A stretch of DNA of 45,376 nucleotides from Candidatus Moraniibacteriota bacterium. GTDB taxonomy: Bacteria > Patescibacteriota > Minisyncoccia > Moranbacterales > UBA1568. Both the position numbers and the translations under genes were made by a program. The DNA lies in assembly GCA_903893925.1 (NCBI GenBank), contig CAITOC010000022.1, positions 1 through 45,376 on the forward strand, read 5' to 3'. Under the pieces are notes generated by a model. That model had not been told where the DNA came from. It searched no databases and saw only the letters and a list, made by a program, of their open reading frames with translations. How positions within the stretch are numbered: the first letter of the stretch is position 1; each line of letters begins with the position of its first letter. Shown piece after piece: positions 35,383 to 45,376 of this stretch.

Positions 35383-36492
35383 ATGAGCATGAATGAACCC
35401 GGTCTGCGCGAAGCGCTATTAACCGATACGAAAACGGGACTTGAGGCCTTTCGGAAACGCATCAACCCGATGCTCCGGGAGCACTTCGATACCGTCATCG
35501 CCGAAACAGCCGAAGAGGATGATCTGGTCGCGAACGCACTCGGCGAGGTTCGTGACACCATCCTTGCGGGCGGGAAGCGTCTGCGAGCCGCGCTCATGTG
35601 CGCCGGCTATTTTGCGGGAGGCGGGACGGACGAGGAGCGAATCCTCCGTACCTCGATGAGTGTCGAGCTCGTGCATGCGTTTCTCCTGGTGCACGACGAC
35701 GTGATCGATCGCGACGACCTCCGACACGGGCGGGAATCGCTTCATGCCCATTATGCGAGATTCGGGAAAACGGTCTTCCCGCGTGCCGAGGACGCCGGAC
35801 ACTTCGGCGACTCGATCGCCATCATCGTCGGAGATATGGTGGCGGCACTCGGGAATGATCTTATCTTTCGTTCCGGATTTCCTCATGAACACGTGTTCCG
35901 TGCACTGTCCGAATTGCAACGGATCGTTTCCTATACGGTAATCGGTCAGGCGATGGACCTTTCGTTCGAGTTTCGCCGCGGTATCAGTCGGGCCGACGTG
36001 CTTCGCATGTACGAATACAAGACGGCGAAGTACACGATCGAAGGGCCGCTCGTGCTCGGGGCGCTTTTGGCCGGGGCGGATGCCGAAGTCGTTGAAACTC
36101 TCAGTCGGTATGCCGTTCCGACGGGAATCGCGTTTCAAATCCGTGACGATATTCTCGGTGCATTTGGGACCGAAGAGAAACTCGGAAAACCGGTCGGTTC
36201 CGACATCGAGGAAGGGAAGCGGACCCTTCCGGTTCTCGAAGCGCTGGAGCGGTCCGGAAAGGCCGATCGGACCGAGTTGCGACGCATTCTCGCTGTCGGA
36301 ACGCTCGGGGACGGAGACCTGGATCGTTTCCGTTTCATCCTTCGGGAATCCGGGGCACTTGATTCATCTACGGATTCCATGATTCAATTGGTAGTGGAGG
36401 CAAAGCGGTCGATCGAATCGGCTCGTATTCCCGATGATGCGAGAAGGTTCCTTGTATCCGTCGCTGATTATATCTCCGAACGGACTTTTTGA
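35383..36492 (+). CDS. Polyprenyl diphosphate synthase (trans-isoprenyl)
   Basis: AGGKRLRAALMCAGYFAGG, LVHAFLLVHDDVIDRDDLRHG (DDxxD-like FARM), GIAFQIRDDILG (SARM). Confidence 0.92.
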   Translation: MSMNEPGLREALLTDTKTGLEAFRKRINPMLREHFDTVIAETAEEDDLVANALGEVRDTILAGGKRLRAALMCAGYFAGGGTDEERILRTSMSVELVHAFLLVHDDVIDRDDLRHGRESLHAHYARFGKTVFPRAEDAGHFGDSIAIIVGDMVAALGNDLIFRSGFPHEHVFRALSELQRIVSYTVIGQAMDLSFEFRRGISRADVLRMYEYKTAKYTIEGPLVLGALLAGADAEVVETLSRYAVPTGIAFQIRDDILGAFGTEEKLGKPVGSDIEEGKRTLPVLEALERSGKADRTELRRILAVGTLGDGDLDRFRFILRESGALDSSTDSMIQLVVEAKRSIESARIPDDARRFLVSVADYISERTF

Positions 36493-37214
36493 TATCCGAT
36501 ATGACAGAGACTTCTTCCGCCATTCCGAATCATGTGGTCATCATCCCCGACGGGAACCGTCGGTGGGCGCGAAGTCGCGGGCTCGAACCCTGGAACGGAC
36601 ACGAGGCCGGTGCCAAGACCATGAAAGAACTCATCCAGGCGGCCCGCGACCTCGGTATTCGTGAGCTGTCGTTTTGGGGGTCTTCGCTCGACAACCTGAA
36701 AAAGCGTCCCTTGACTGAAAGCCGCGAGTTGTTGCGCATCTACTCCGAACAGTTCCGCGAGCTTTCCGAGAGCGAGGAGCTGGTCCGCGACCAAGTGCGG
36801 GTGAGAATCATCGGACGCTGGCGGGAACAGTTTCCTTCATCACTGACCGGACTCCTGACGGAGATTGAGGAAAAGACCAAGCATCATACTGGGCACTTCC
36901 TTAATTTCTTTCTCGCATACAGCGGTGTGGACGATATGTTGCAAGCGTTCCGTTCGGTGGCTGATGCTTCACTTCGAGCGAAAGACATTTCCGAGGAAAC
37001 ATTGAAAGGGATGCTCATGTCGCGCGATGTTTCGTCGGTGGATCTCATGGTACGGACCGGTGGGGACGCTCATTTGTCAGCAGGATTCCTTATGTGGGAG
37101 ACAGCGGACTCGCAACTCGTATTTTCCGAAAAGCTGTTTCCTGATTTCAATGCGGATGCGCTCCGTGAATCGATTGAAGAGTTTGGACGACGAGAACGAA
37201 GATACGGTAAATAA
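36489..37214 (+). CDS. uppS: Undecaprenyl diphosphate synthase (cis-prenyltransferase)
   Basis: PNHVVIIPDGNRRWARSRGLEPWNGHEAGA, VDLMVRTGGDAHLSAGFLMWETADSQLVFSEKLFPDF. Confidence 0.9.
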   Translation: MISDMTETSSAIPNHVVIIPDGNRRWARSRGLEPWNGHEAGAKTMKELIQAARDLGIRELSFWGSSLDNLKKRPLTESRELLRIYSEQFRELSESEELVRDQVRVRIIGRWREQFPSSLTGLLTEIEEKTKHHTGHFLNFFLAYSGVDDMLQAFRSVADASLRAKDISEETLKGMLMSRDVSSVDLMVRTGGDAHLSAGFLMWETADSQLVFSEKLFPDFNADALRESIEEFGRRERRYGK

Positions 37215-37310
37215 GGCATTTTTTGCAAATACTTCGTTTCTTTTCCGTCAAAAGACGTCCGAGCCGAACCTTTGCGGACACAAGAGCTCTCCTCTGTCCT
37301 GAACCGATGT

Positions 37311-37339
37311 TTGACAAAATCCGCAGACTCTCTTACAAT
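37311..37339 (+). promoter_or_regulatory. infA operon promoter
   Basis: TTGACA - 17 nt - TACAAT. Confidence 0.8.
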
Positions 37340-37345
37340 GGCCCT

Positions 37346-37445
37346 ACACAGAAAAAGCTTCTTCATGAGGCAAGGGGCGACGAGGAATATCATCAAGAAC
37401 TCGGAGCGGTCGCCCGGCGGAAGAGCTTTCTGTTTTTGCTTTGTT
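37346..37445 (+). promoter_or_regulatory. Putative attenuator-type structured leader before infA
   Basis: Outer stem ACAGAAAAAGCTTCTTC...GGAAGAGCTTTCTGT, inner GGGCGAC...GTCGCCC, then T-rich ttttgctttgtttttt. Confidence 0.5.
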
Positions 37446-37473
37446 TTTTCGATCATAAAGAAAAAATCCCTCT

Positions 37474-37698
37474 ATGGGAAATACGAAAGACGTCATACGG
37501 ATGGAGGGCGTAGTCGCCGAATCTCTTCCGAGCGCGACCTTCAAGGTCAAGCTTGAGAATGGGCATGAGGTGCTCGGTCACATTTCCGGAAAGATGCGGG
37601 TTCACTACATCAGACTCCTGCCCGGTGACAAAGTCATCATCGAGCTTTCCCCGTACGATCTTTCGAAAGGACGGATCGTCCAGCGACTCCGTCAATAA
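37474..37698 (+). CDS. infA: Translation initiation factor IF-1
   Basis: [64 protein letters not shown]. Confidence 0.96.
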   Translation: MGNTKDVIRMEGVVAESLPSATFKVKLENGHEVLGHISGKMRVHYIRLLPGDKVIIELSPYDLSKGRIVQRLRQ

Positions 37699-37724
37699 GT
37701 GAGTGACAGGCTATACCAAACGTT

Positions 37725-37838
37725 ATGAAAGTACGAGCATCGGTAAAAAAAATCTGCGCCCACTGCAAGATCGTCCGTCGTCAGGGCAAAGTATTCGTCA
37801 TCTGCACGAATCCGAAACATAAGCAACGGCAAGGGTGA
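37725..37838 (+). CDS. rpmJ: Ribosomal protein L36 (bL36)
   Basis: [37 protein letters not shown]. Too short for the ORF track; read directly. Confidence 0.95.
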   Translation: MKVRASVKKICAHCKIVRRQGKVFVICTNPKHKQRQG

Positions 37839-37978
37839 TAGGGGTCAGCTTCAAAAGCTGCGAAGAGCTTCATAAGCTTCCACGAAACCGAAAGAACGGA
37901 TCAAGGAAAGAAGTTGAAGAAGCGAACGAAGCTGGCGAAGCCATAGAAGGAGCTAACGAAGCTAAATAAAGATCGAAT

Positions 37979-38368
37979 ATGGTACGAATCGCAGGCGTCA
38001 ACATCCCGGACGGAAAACGGATCGACGTATCCCTCACTTATATCTATGGCATCGGCCCGGCCTCGAGTCGCAAGATTCTCGACGAACTCGGGATTGACCG
38101 TTCCATCAGGACGAAGGACCTCTCTTCGGTCGACGCCAACCGGCTTCGCGAGGCGATTGAAAAGGAACATCGCGTCGAAGGCGAACTCCGCCATCAGGTG
38201 AAGATGAGTATCAAACGTCTGCGTGAGATCGGTTGCTACCGCGGCTCTCGCCATCAGAAGGGACTCCCGGCACGCGGTCAGCGGACCAAGACGAATACCC
38301 GGACCGTTCGTGGGAACGTCCGTCGGACGATGGGAAGTGGTCGTCGCAAGGATGCGGCCAAGACATAG
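37979..38368 (+). CDS. rpsM: Ribosomal protein S13 (uS13)
   Basis: MVRIAGVNIPDGKRIDVSLTYIYGIGPASSRKIL, GSRHQKGLPARGQRTKTNTRT. Confidence 0.97.
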   Translation: MVRIAGVNIPDGKRIDVSLTYIYGIGPASSRKILDELGIDRSIRTKDLSSVDANRLREAIEKEHRVEGELRHQVKMSIKRLREIGCYRGSRHQKGLPARGQRTKTNTRTVRGNVRRTMGSGRRKDAAKT

Positions 38369-38417
38369 GGCTCCTCTCGGACTGACGGCATAAACGACGA
38401 TTATCACCATCAAGGAT

Positions 38418-38879
38418 ATGGCAGACGAAGTACAGCAAGAAGACGTGACGGAAACCGGGACCACGGCAGACAATGCCGAGGGTGCGGTTGCGTCCGTCGA
38501 GACCGGCAAGAAAAAGAAGAAGGGCAAGAAGTCCGTCTTCCGCGGACGGGCGAGCATTCAGTGCACGTACAACAACACCATCGTCACGTTGACGGATCAG
38601 AACGGCGCCGTCCTGGCCTGGTCGAGCGCGGGTCATCTCGGGTTCAAGGGCGCGAAGAAATCGACTCCGTATGCCGCGACCCAAGTGGTCGCCGAAGTCA
38701 CCGAGAAGGTGAAGAAATTCGGCCTCTCGGAGCTTGATGTTTTCGTGAAAGGAGTCGGTAGTGGTCGTGAGGCTTCGGTCCGCGCACTTGCCAACAACGG
38801 GTTCGTCCTGCTTTCGATCAAGGATATCACCCCTCTCCCGCACAATGGTTGCCGTCCGCAGCGACCGCGCAGAATCTAA
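38418..38879 (+). CDS. rpsK: Ribosomal protein S11 (uS11)
   Basis: ASIQCTYNNTIVTLTDQNGAVLAWSSAGHLGFKGAKKSTPYAAT, PHNGCRPQRPRRI. Confidence 0.96.
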   Translation: MADEVQQEDVTETGTTADNAEGAVASVETGKKKKKGKKSVFRGRASIQCTYNNTIVTLTDQNGAVLAWSSAGHLGFKGAKKSTPYAATQVVAEVTEKVKKFGLSELDVFVKGVGSGREASVRALANNGFVLLSIKDITPLPHNGCRPQRPRRI

Positions 38880-38902
38880 TTACAGACAAGAAGCGAAACG
38901 AT

Positions 38903-39532
38903 ATGGCACGAATCATGGATAAATGCAGGCTCTGTCGCCGCGCTGGCGAGAAACTCTTCCTCAAAGGGGAGCGGTGTTTCTCACAGAAGTGCGCGATGGT
39001 CCGCCGACCGACCGCCCCGGGAGTGCACGGCGCCAAGCCGTCCCGTTCCGGAAGCGAATTCGGACGTCAGCTTGCCATGAAACAGAAGATCAAGCGCGTG
39101 TACGGTGTCATGGAACGTCAGTTCCGCTGTCACTTCGAGGACGCAAGTCGTCGCAAAGGTATCGTCGGAAACGAGCTCCTCGGACGTCTCGAACGACGTC
39201 TCGACAATACGGTCTATCGGCTCGGCTTCGCCCCATCGCGGGCACTCGCCCGCCAACTCGTCTCACACAGTTGTTTTTCGGTGAACGGTCGCCGGATGAA
39301 TATCCCGTCGTTTGAGGTGAGCCCCGGAGATGTGATCACCGTGAAGCCGGGTAAGCGTGAGAAGACGTATTTCAAGGATCTTTCCGAGAAACTTTCCGGA
39401 AAGAAAGATATCCCGAAATGGCTCGATATCGATGCGGTCAAGCTCGAGGGGAAAGTGGTTTCCTTGCCGGGCCGCGATGATGTCGAAGTGAATGTCGATC
39501 CCCAACTCGTCGTCGAGTATTACTCGAAGTAA
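38903..39532 (+). CDS. rpsD: Ribosomal protein S4 (uS4), zinc-binding form
   Basis: MARIMDKCRLCRRAGEKLFLKGERCFSQKCAMVRRPTAPGVHG, RLDNTVYRLGFAPSRALARQLVSHSCFSVNGR. Confidence 0.96.
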   Translation: MARIMDKCRLCRRAGEKLFLKGERCFSQKCAMVRRPTAPGVHGAKPSRSGSEFGRQLAMKQKIKRVYGVMERQFRCHFEDASRRKGIVGNELLGRLERRLDNTVYRLGFAPSRALARQLVSHSCFSVNGRRMNIPSFEVSPGDVITVKPGKREKTYFKDLSEKLSGKKDIPKWLDIDAVKLEGKVVSLPGRDDVEVNVDPQLVVEYYSK

Positions 39533-39600
39533 CCCATAAGTAATCCGAAGGAGGATGTCCCGGCGCCGCCACGCGCCGCCGGAGCGTTCGGAGCAAACCT

Positions 39601-40374
39601 ATGATTCCGGTACCACAGAAACCCAAGGTCACCCAGATCGGTGACCATGTCGCGAAGTTCGAGATCCAGGGATGTTATCCCGGGTACGGTGCGACGCTCG
39701 GTAACGCGATTCGTCGCGTGCTTCTTTCCTCGCTCGAGGGGGCGGCTGCACAGTCGGTGAAGATCAAAGGTGTCTCGCATGAGTTCACCGCGATTCCTGG
39801 CGTGTTGGAAGATGCTGTTCAGATCCTCCTCAATCTCAAACAATTGCGCTTCCGTCTGCATGGCGACGAGACAGTCACGGTGACGCTCAAGGTCAAAGGC
39901 GAGTGTATAGCGACGGCCGGCGACATCAAAACCCCGTCCTCGGTCGAGATCGTGAATCCTGGCCAGCACATCGTCACGCTGACCGACAAGAAGGCAGAAT
40001 TCGAGATGGAACTTGAGATCGGTAAAGGTATCGGATATGTGCCGGTCGAGGTACGCGAAGTCGAGGAACGCGAGATCGGCAAGATCGCACTCGATGCGAT
40101 TTACACGCCGGTCCGTCGCGTGAACTACGAAATCGAGAACATGCGCATCGGCAAGCGGACGGACTATGACAAGGTCTCGATCGAGGTCGTGACAGACGGA
40201 AGCATCGCGCCGGAAGCGGCCTTCGCGAAGGCCGTCGATATCCTCGTCTCACAGTTTACGGCCATCCAAGACGAAACCCTCGCGGACATCGCGACCGAGG
40301 CTCCGAAGAAGGCCGTCAAGAAAACGATAAAGAAGAAAGAAAAGGAGGAAGTGAAGTCGGAAGTCGCGGAATAA
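39601..40374 (+). CDS. rpoA: RNA polymerase alpha subunit, short (no obvious alpha-CTD)
   Basis: KFEIQGCYPGYGATLGNAIRRVLLSSLEGAAAQSVKIKGVSHEF; ends in a Lys/Glu-rich tail at residue 257. Confidence 0.95.
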   Translation: MIPVPQKPKVTQIGDHVAKFEIQGCYPGYGATLGNAIRRVLLSSLEGAAAQSVKIKGVSHEFTAIPGVLEDAVQILLNLKQLRFRLHGDETVTVTLKVKGECIATAGDIKTPSSVEIVNPGQHIVTLTDKKAEFEMELEIGKGIGYVPVEVREVEEREIGKIALDAIYTPVRRVNYEIENMRIGKRTDYDKVSIEVVTDGSIAPEAAFAKAVDILVSQFTAIQDETLADIATEAPKKAVKKTIKKKEKEEVKSEVAE

Positions 40375-40397
40375 TCGGATCGTAGCGAGCCCTTCGT

Positions 40398-40769
40398 ATG
40401 AATCACAGAAAATCAGGACGGATACTGAGTAGGAATCGAAATCAGCGTCGCGCGCTGTTCCGGACGATGTTCGGCAGCTTGGTGTTGCACGAGCGGATCG
40501 AAACCACGCTTGCCAAGGCCAAGGAACTCAAGGACAAGGTGGACCCTCTCATGAACAAGGCAAAGAAAAGTGCCGTGGACGAGACAAAGAAGCTCAATGC
40601 CATCCGCGAGTTGCGTCGCACTCTTCCGACGAAGACCGTCGAGAAACTGGTCTCCCCGGAATTCATTTCCCGATTCGAGGGTCGCACGGGTGGCTATGTC
40701 CGCGTCGTGAAGCTCGAAGCGAGAAAAGGCGACGGCGCCAAAATGGCCGTCATCGAATTCGTTGCCTAG
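40398..40769 (+). CDS. rplQ: Ribosomal protein L17 (bL17)
   Basis: MNHRKSGRILSRNRNQRRALFRTMFGSLVLHERIETTLAKAKELK. Confidence 0.95.
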   Translation: MNHRKSGRILSRNRNQRRALFRTMFGSLVLHERIETTLAKAKELKDKVDPLMNKAKKSAVDETKKLNAIRELRRTLPTKTVEKLVSPEFISRFEGRTGGYVRVVKLEARKGDGAKMAVIEFVA

Positions 40770-40780
40770 GAATCAACCGT

Positions 40781-41185
40781 ATGAAACATCAGGTAAACCG
40801 GAAATACCATCTGTTCGACGCCCAGGGGAAAGTCCTTGGTCGGCTCGCGACGGAAATTGTCGGTGTCGTCTCGGGAAAGACGAAAGTCGACTACGCCCCG
40901 AATGTCGATGGCGGTGATTTCGTGGTGGTCATCAATACCGATGGGCTCCAAGTGACCGGCAACAAGGGTGACGACAAGATGTACCATCATTTCAGCGGCT
41001 ACCCGGGCGGCATCCGTTCCATCGCCTTCAAGGACCAGATGAAGAAGGACTCGCGCAAGGTGCTCTATCAGGCGGTGTACGGGATGCTTCCGAAGAACAA
41101 GCTTCGGGCCCGGATGCTGACTCGGCTCCGTATGTACAAAGACGACAAGCGTGAGGAAGAAACCATTCATGTGAATCACGAATAA
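40781..41185 (+). CDS. rplM: Ribosomal protein L13 (uL13)
   Basis: YHLFDAQGKVLGRLATEIVGVVSGKTKVDYAPNVDGGDFVVVINTDGLQVTGNK. Confidence 0.95.
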   Translation: MKHQVNRKYHLFDAQGKVLGRLATEIVGVVSGKTKVDYAPNVDGGDFVVVINTDGLQVTGNKGDDKMYHHFSGYPGGIRSIAFKDQMKKDSRKVLYQAVYGMLPKNKLRARMLTRLRMYKDDKREEETIHVNHE

Positions 41186-41190
41186 AGGAT

Positions 41191-41649
41191 ATGGCCACGA
41201 AAACCGCAATCATCGAGAAGAAGGAGAAGAAGACGACGCCGAAGGCTTCCGCCACGAGCGGGAAGTACCTGTATGCCGTCGGACGTCGCAAGACGGCCGT
41301 CGCACAGGTTCGCCTCTATCCCGACAAGGGCAACGACAAGCACGTCGTCAACAAGAAGGACTACACGACGTATTTTCCGGTCGCACTCCAGCCGACGCTC
41401 CTGGCTCCGCTGACGGTGCTCGGACTCGCCGGTGACTTCGTCGTCTCGGCGACCGTCAAGGGTGGTGGTACGAACGCGCAGGCCGAAGCGATCCGGCTCG
41501 GCGTGGCCCGCGCCATCCTCAAGCACGACGAGGCGCTCCGTTCACTCCTTCGCGTCCATGGATTCCTCACCCGCGATGCCCGCTCCGTCGAGCGCAAGAA
41601 GCCGGGACTCAAGAAAGCCCGTCGCGCCCCGCAGTGGAGCAAGCGCTAG
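41191..41649 (+). CDS. rpsI: Ribosomal protein S9 (uS9)
   Basis: YLYAVGRRKTAVAQVRLYPDKG, ARAILKHDEALRSLLRVHGFLTRDARSVERKKPGLKKARRAPQWSKR. Confidence 0.96.
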   Translation: MATKTAIIEKKEKKTTPKASATSGKYLYAVGRRKTAVAQVRLYPDKGNDKHVVNKKDYTTYFPVALQPTLLAPLTVLGLAGDFVVSATVKGGGTNAQAEAIRLGVARAILKHDEALRSLLRVHGFLTRDARSVERKKPGLKKARRAPQWSKR

Positions 41650-41678
41650 TCCGACTGTTCGACCATACTATCGATATT

Positions 41679-41709
41679 CAAAAATCCGTCTCGAGAGAGG
41701 CGGATTTTG
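41679..41709 (+). terminator. Terminator of the ribosomal-protein operon
   Basis: AAAAATCCGTCTCgagaGAGGCGGATTTTgtttt. Confidence 0.8.
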
Positions 41710-41834
41710 TTTTGATATCGAAGAGTCGAAAGGAGGAACGGGTCCATTCCCCGGAGAGACGTCCTGCCGGGATGCCTCCACAAGCATCGGAACTTTTGCT
41801 ACTCATCAAAAAAATTAAAAAATATTTTAAGCGG

Positions 41835-43325
41835 TTATCGTCCGAAGAAGCCGAGAGGCTCGGGGAAAGCGATGAAGGAAAAATCCGCGGTGTCGGAACC
41901 GGTCTCACCGGACAGGATATAGAGTTCATCTTCTGCCGGGAGAGGAATGACTTGTCGGATGACATTTCCGGACGCGGGGATGAGCGTCTCGATATTGCGC
42001 TCGTCGCGATTATCGAGTTCGGCGAGTTTGAGTTCTCCGCCAAGGGCGAAGAGGACGTGTTCGTAGTTCTTGGCCCACCGTACCTCGGAAATCGGTGAGG
42101 AGAAGCGTGCGATCTGCAGGATCTCGCCGTCTTCGCGCGTCGGTTGGACGTCCCAGACACGGGTGAACAGGACCGAGATCTCGTTGTCCGTGTAGAAGAG
42201 GAGTTTTTTGCCGTCGTCGGAGAACTGGATGCCGGTGATATCCGATCCGAGCGATATGACGGACGGTGCCACTTTGCCGTCGTCGTTCCAAAGGAAGCCG
42301 GCGCTCCCGCCACGGTCATAAACGGCGATTCGTTTGTCGTCATACATGGTGAGGAACGGTTTGGTGTACCGATCCGCTCCCGGAATCGGCCCCGTGATCG
42401 TTTTTTGATCCGCATTTTCGGACACGCCTGATACCTGGATGAGGGAGATGGCACCGGTCGTCTTGCCAAGGAGCGCTGCGTACCGTCCGGCCAGGTCATA
42501 AGCCGAGACATCTTGTGCGACCGTCACGAGCCGTTTCGTGGTGTCACGCATGTCGGGGCGTACGAGGATGAGCGATCCGTGTGACAAGACGAAGAATGTC
42601 CCGTCATTGTCGGGGTGCCAGCGCGGATTCTCCGGGTCGGGCACGGAGGCGATGTCTTGTAGGTTCTTCGCGGCGCCGGTCGTCCGATCGATCAGGAAAA
42701 CCGCATGACTTCCATCTGCCCGCGAGCGGAGCGGGATCAGAAGTGAATTCTCATCCTTGGACCACTCCAGGTTCCGTCCGTCTTCCGAGTCGAACCGATA
42801 ATCGTGATTCGAGAAAACCTGTGTCGTCGCCTGGGTTGTCCGCTCAAGGATGGTGACGGTCGTCTCACTGTCTTTTTCCCCGACGAGCGCAAAGTATTTC
42901 CGAGTCGAGGAATTGAATCCCTTTACGAACGGACCGCTTGCCGCCGCCGTGACATCGTACGTGGTTCGGGGCAAGATGATATTCCAGAATTCCGTCGATC
43001 GGCCACTTTGGACGAGGACTCGTTTTTCCCACGGCAGATAGCCGTCCGCCTCGACACGAAGCAGGTGCTCGCCGGGCATGATGCCGGTCACATGGACCGA
43101 CTGGTTTATACTGTGCAGCATGTCTGTCGGGACCGATATCCCGTCGATCGACAGGTTAACGGAGCGAGGGTTGGCCTTGACCGTGATCGAGCCGGTATAG
43201 ATGAAGATGCCACGTTCGAAACTGAACCGATACCCGAACGTAAAAAACAGGATGGTCGCCGACGTGGCGAGGAAAAGGATGAGGAATATCCAGAAGACGA
43301 CGGTATGGAGGCGGTTGAGGTTCAT
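41835..43325 (-). CDS. TM-anchored PEGA-domain protein with beta-propeller-like repeats
   Basis: N-terminal TM; ITVKANPRSVNLSIDGISVPTDMLHSINQSVHVTGIMPGEHLLRVEADGYLPWEKRV. Confidence 0.8.
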   Translation of the reverse strand: MNLNRLHTVVFWIFLILFLATSATILFFTFGYRFSFERGIFIYTGSITVKANPRSVNLSIDGISVPTDMLHSINQSVHVTGIMPGEHLLRVEADGYLPWEKRVLVQSGRSTEFWNIILPRTTYDVTAAASGPFVKGFNSSTRKYFALVGEKDSETTVTILERTTQATTQVFSNHDYRFDSEDGRNLEWSKDENSLLIPLRSRADGSHAVFLIDRTTGAAKNLQDIASVPDPENPRWHPDNDGTFFVLSHGSLILVRPDMRDTTKRLVTVAQDVSAYDLAGRYAALLGKTTGAISLIQVSGVSENADQKTITGPIPGADRYTKPFLTMYDDKRIAVYDRGGSAGFLWNDDGKVAPSVISLGSDITGIQFSDDGKKLLFYTDNEISVLFTRVWDVQPTREDGEILQIARFSSPISEVRWAKNYEHVLFALGGELKLAELDNRDERNIETLIPASGNVIRQVIPLPAEDELYILSGETGSDTADFSFIAFPEPLGFFGR

Positions 43326-43441
43326 GTGACGGATGCGGTGAAAACAGGAAACCAATTTTTAGTATAGCATAGGACCTGTCGGTCGTGGAATGCGCAACCA
43401 ATGGGATTGACTTGTTGTAAAAGGCTCTTCAAGAGGTGCTT

Positions 43442-43470
43442 TTGACGCTCCGTTTCGGTCGTGGTATGAT
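43442..43470 (+). promoter_or_regulatory. Promoter for the membrane-protein gene at 43491
   Basis: TTGACG - 17 nt - TATGAT. Confidence 0.7.
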
Positions 43471-43490
43471 GCCGGAAACGACACAAACTC

Positions 43491-43991
43491 ATGAATGCTC
43501 TCACATCCTTTCTTCCGGCCACGTTGCCCAAGGAGACCGCTGGGCTGGTCGTGTTCGGCGTTTTATTTATCATAATAGGCATCGGTGTCGGATTCTTGCT
43601 CGGTCGGAACCGACTCGTGAACGTAGTCATGAGCATCTATATCGCGCTCGTGTTCACGACGGCCTCGGTCGACGTGCTCCCCAAGGACTTCCCGCTCTCC
43701 GGGGCGTGGTTGTTCGTAGTTCTCCTCGTCCTTCTGACGCTGATCGACCGGTCACTTTTCGAAATCCATGTCCCGTCCTTGCCACAAGACACTTTGTGGC
43801 GCATCATCGTGACCGGCATCATGGTGACCGGTATGGTGACGAGTGTCCTCGTGACACTCTTCCCAAAGAAAACCGTTGCTGCGTTCCCGATATCGGTACC
43901 GGTCCAATATTTCGGGACGCCACTTGCCGGGACCCTTTGGTTGGTCATTCCGCTCCTCATATTGCTTTTGTTGAACAAGAAAGCGAAATAA
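43491..43991 (+). CDS. Hypothetical polytopic membrane protein
   Basis: 166 aa with about five hydrophobic segments and promoter upstream. Confidence 0.75.
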   Translation: MNALTSFLPATLPKETAGLVVFGVLFIIIGIGVGFLLGRNRLVNVVMSIYIALVFTTASVDVLPKDFPLSGAWLFVVLLVLLTLIDRSLFEIHVPSLPQDTLWRIIVTGIMVTGMVTSVLVTLFPKKTVAAFPISVPVQYFGTPLAGTLWLVIPLLILLLLNKKAK

Positions 43992-44063
43992 CCCTTTCCA
44001 AAGCCTTTTTTTGTATCTTTTCGCATGATGGTCAATGGAGGGGCTTGCGATGATGTCAGCCTC

Positions 44064-44092
44064 TTGACAGCTTTCGCTTCACTCCCTATACT
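44064..44092 (+). promoter_or_regulatory. rRNA operon promoter
   Basis: TTGACA - 17 nt - TATACT, ~230 nt upstream of 16S. Confidence 0.8.
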
Positions 44093-44276
44093 GTGAAGGC
44101 GGTGAAGAGGAAGAAAGAGGACTTTCTTTTTTTTATTCCCGCGAACGAACTTTTACAAATGAAAAGACAATCGCAAATTTTTGTGGTTGGTCCTTCTATA
44201 TTTCTTTGAGAAGAAATCAGTCGGTCGCGAAGCCTTCGGGCTTCGCCGGAAGTGTTGCCTTCGGGCGATGCTTCCA

Positions 44277-45376
<1,100 letters not shown>

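Overview
The window looks like one contiguous chromosomal segment from a Candidate Phyla Radiation (Patescibacteria)-like bacterium. This is inferred from 16S signatures, gene content and standard-code stops. Housekeeping content includes trxB, murA, mreB, holB-like, ftsQ-like, prmC-prfA-rpmE, rpsB-tsf, a tRNA cluster with rpmG, a polyprenyl synthase and uppS, infA-rpmJ-rpsM-rpsK-rpsD-rpoA-rplQ-rplM-rpsI, and the first ~1.05 kb of a 16S rRNA gene. Main points of interest: (1) A SAM-I riboswitch with its own promoter and intrinsic terminator precedes an unknown 129-aa protein. (2) Heptanucleotide-repeat arrays resembling cyanobacterial STRRs occur between genes, and one pair forms a 33/33-nt hairpin inside helix 6 (V1) of the 16S rRNA gene. 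(3) Structural RNA genes have partial terminal duplications with palindromic filler: tRNA-Tyr, tRNA-Thr, tRNA-Trp and the 16S 5' end. The tRNA-Trp case encloses a GIY-YIG nuclease ORF. (4) Palindromic elements are inserted in frame in two protein genes, a GT4 glycosyltransferase and prmC. (5) A locus encodes a 1653-aa coiled-coil membrane protein, a 142-aa protein, a TraG/VirD4/HerA-like ATPase, and a convergent membrane protein that shares a C-terminal domain with the giant protein. (6) The 16S 530-loop pseudoknot carries a compensatory change that creates 515F primer mismatches. No searches or folding programs were run. All calls come from reading the sequence and the supplied ORF track.
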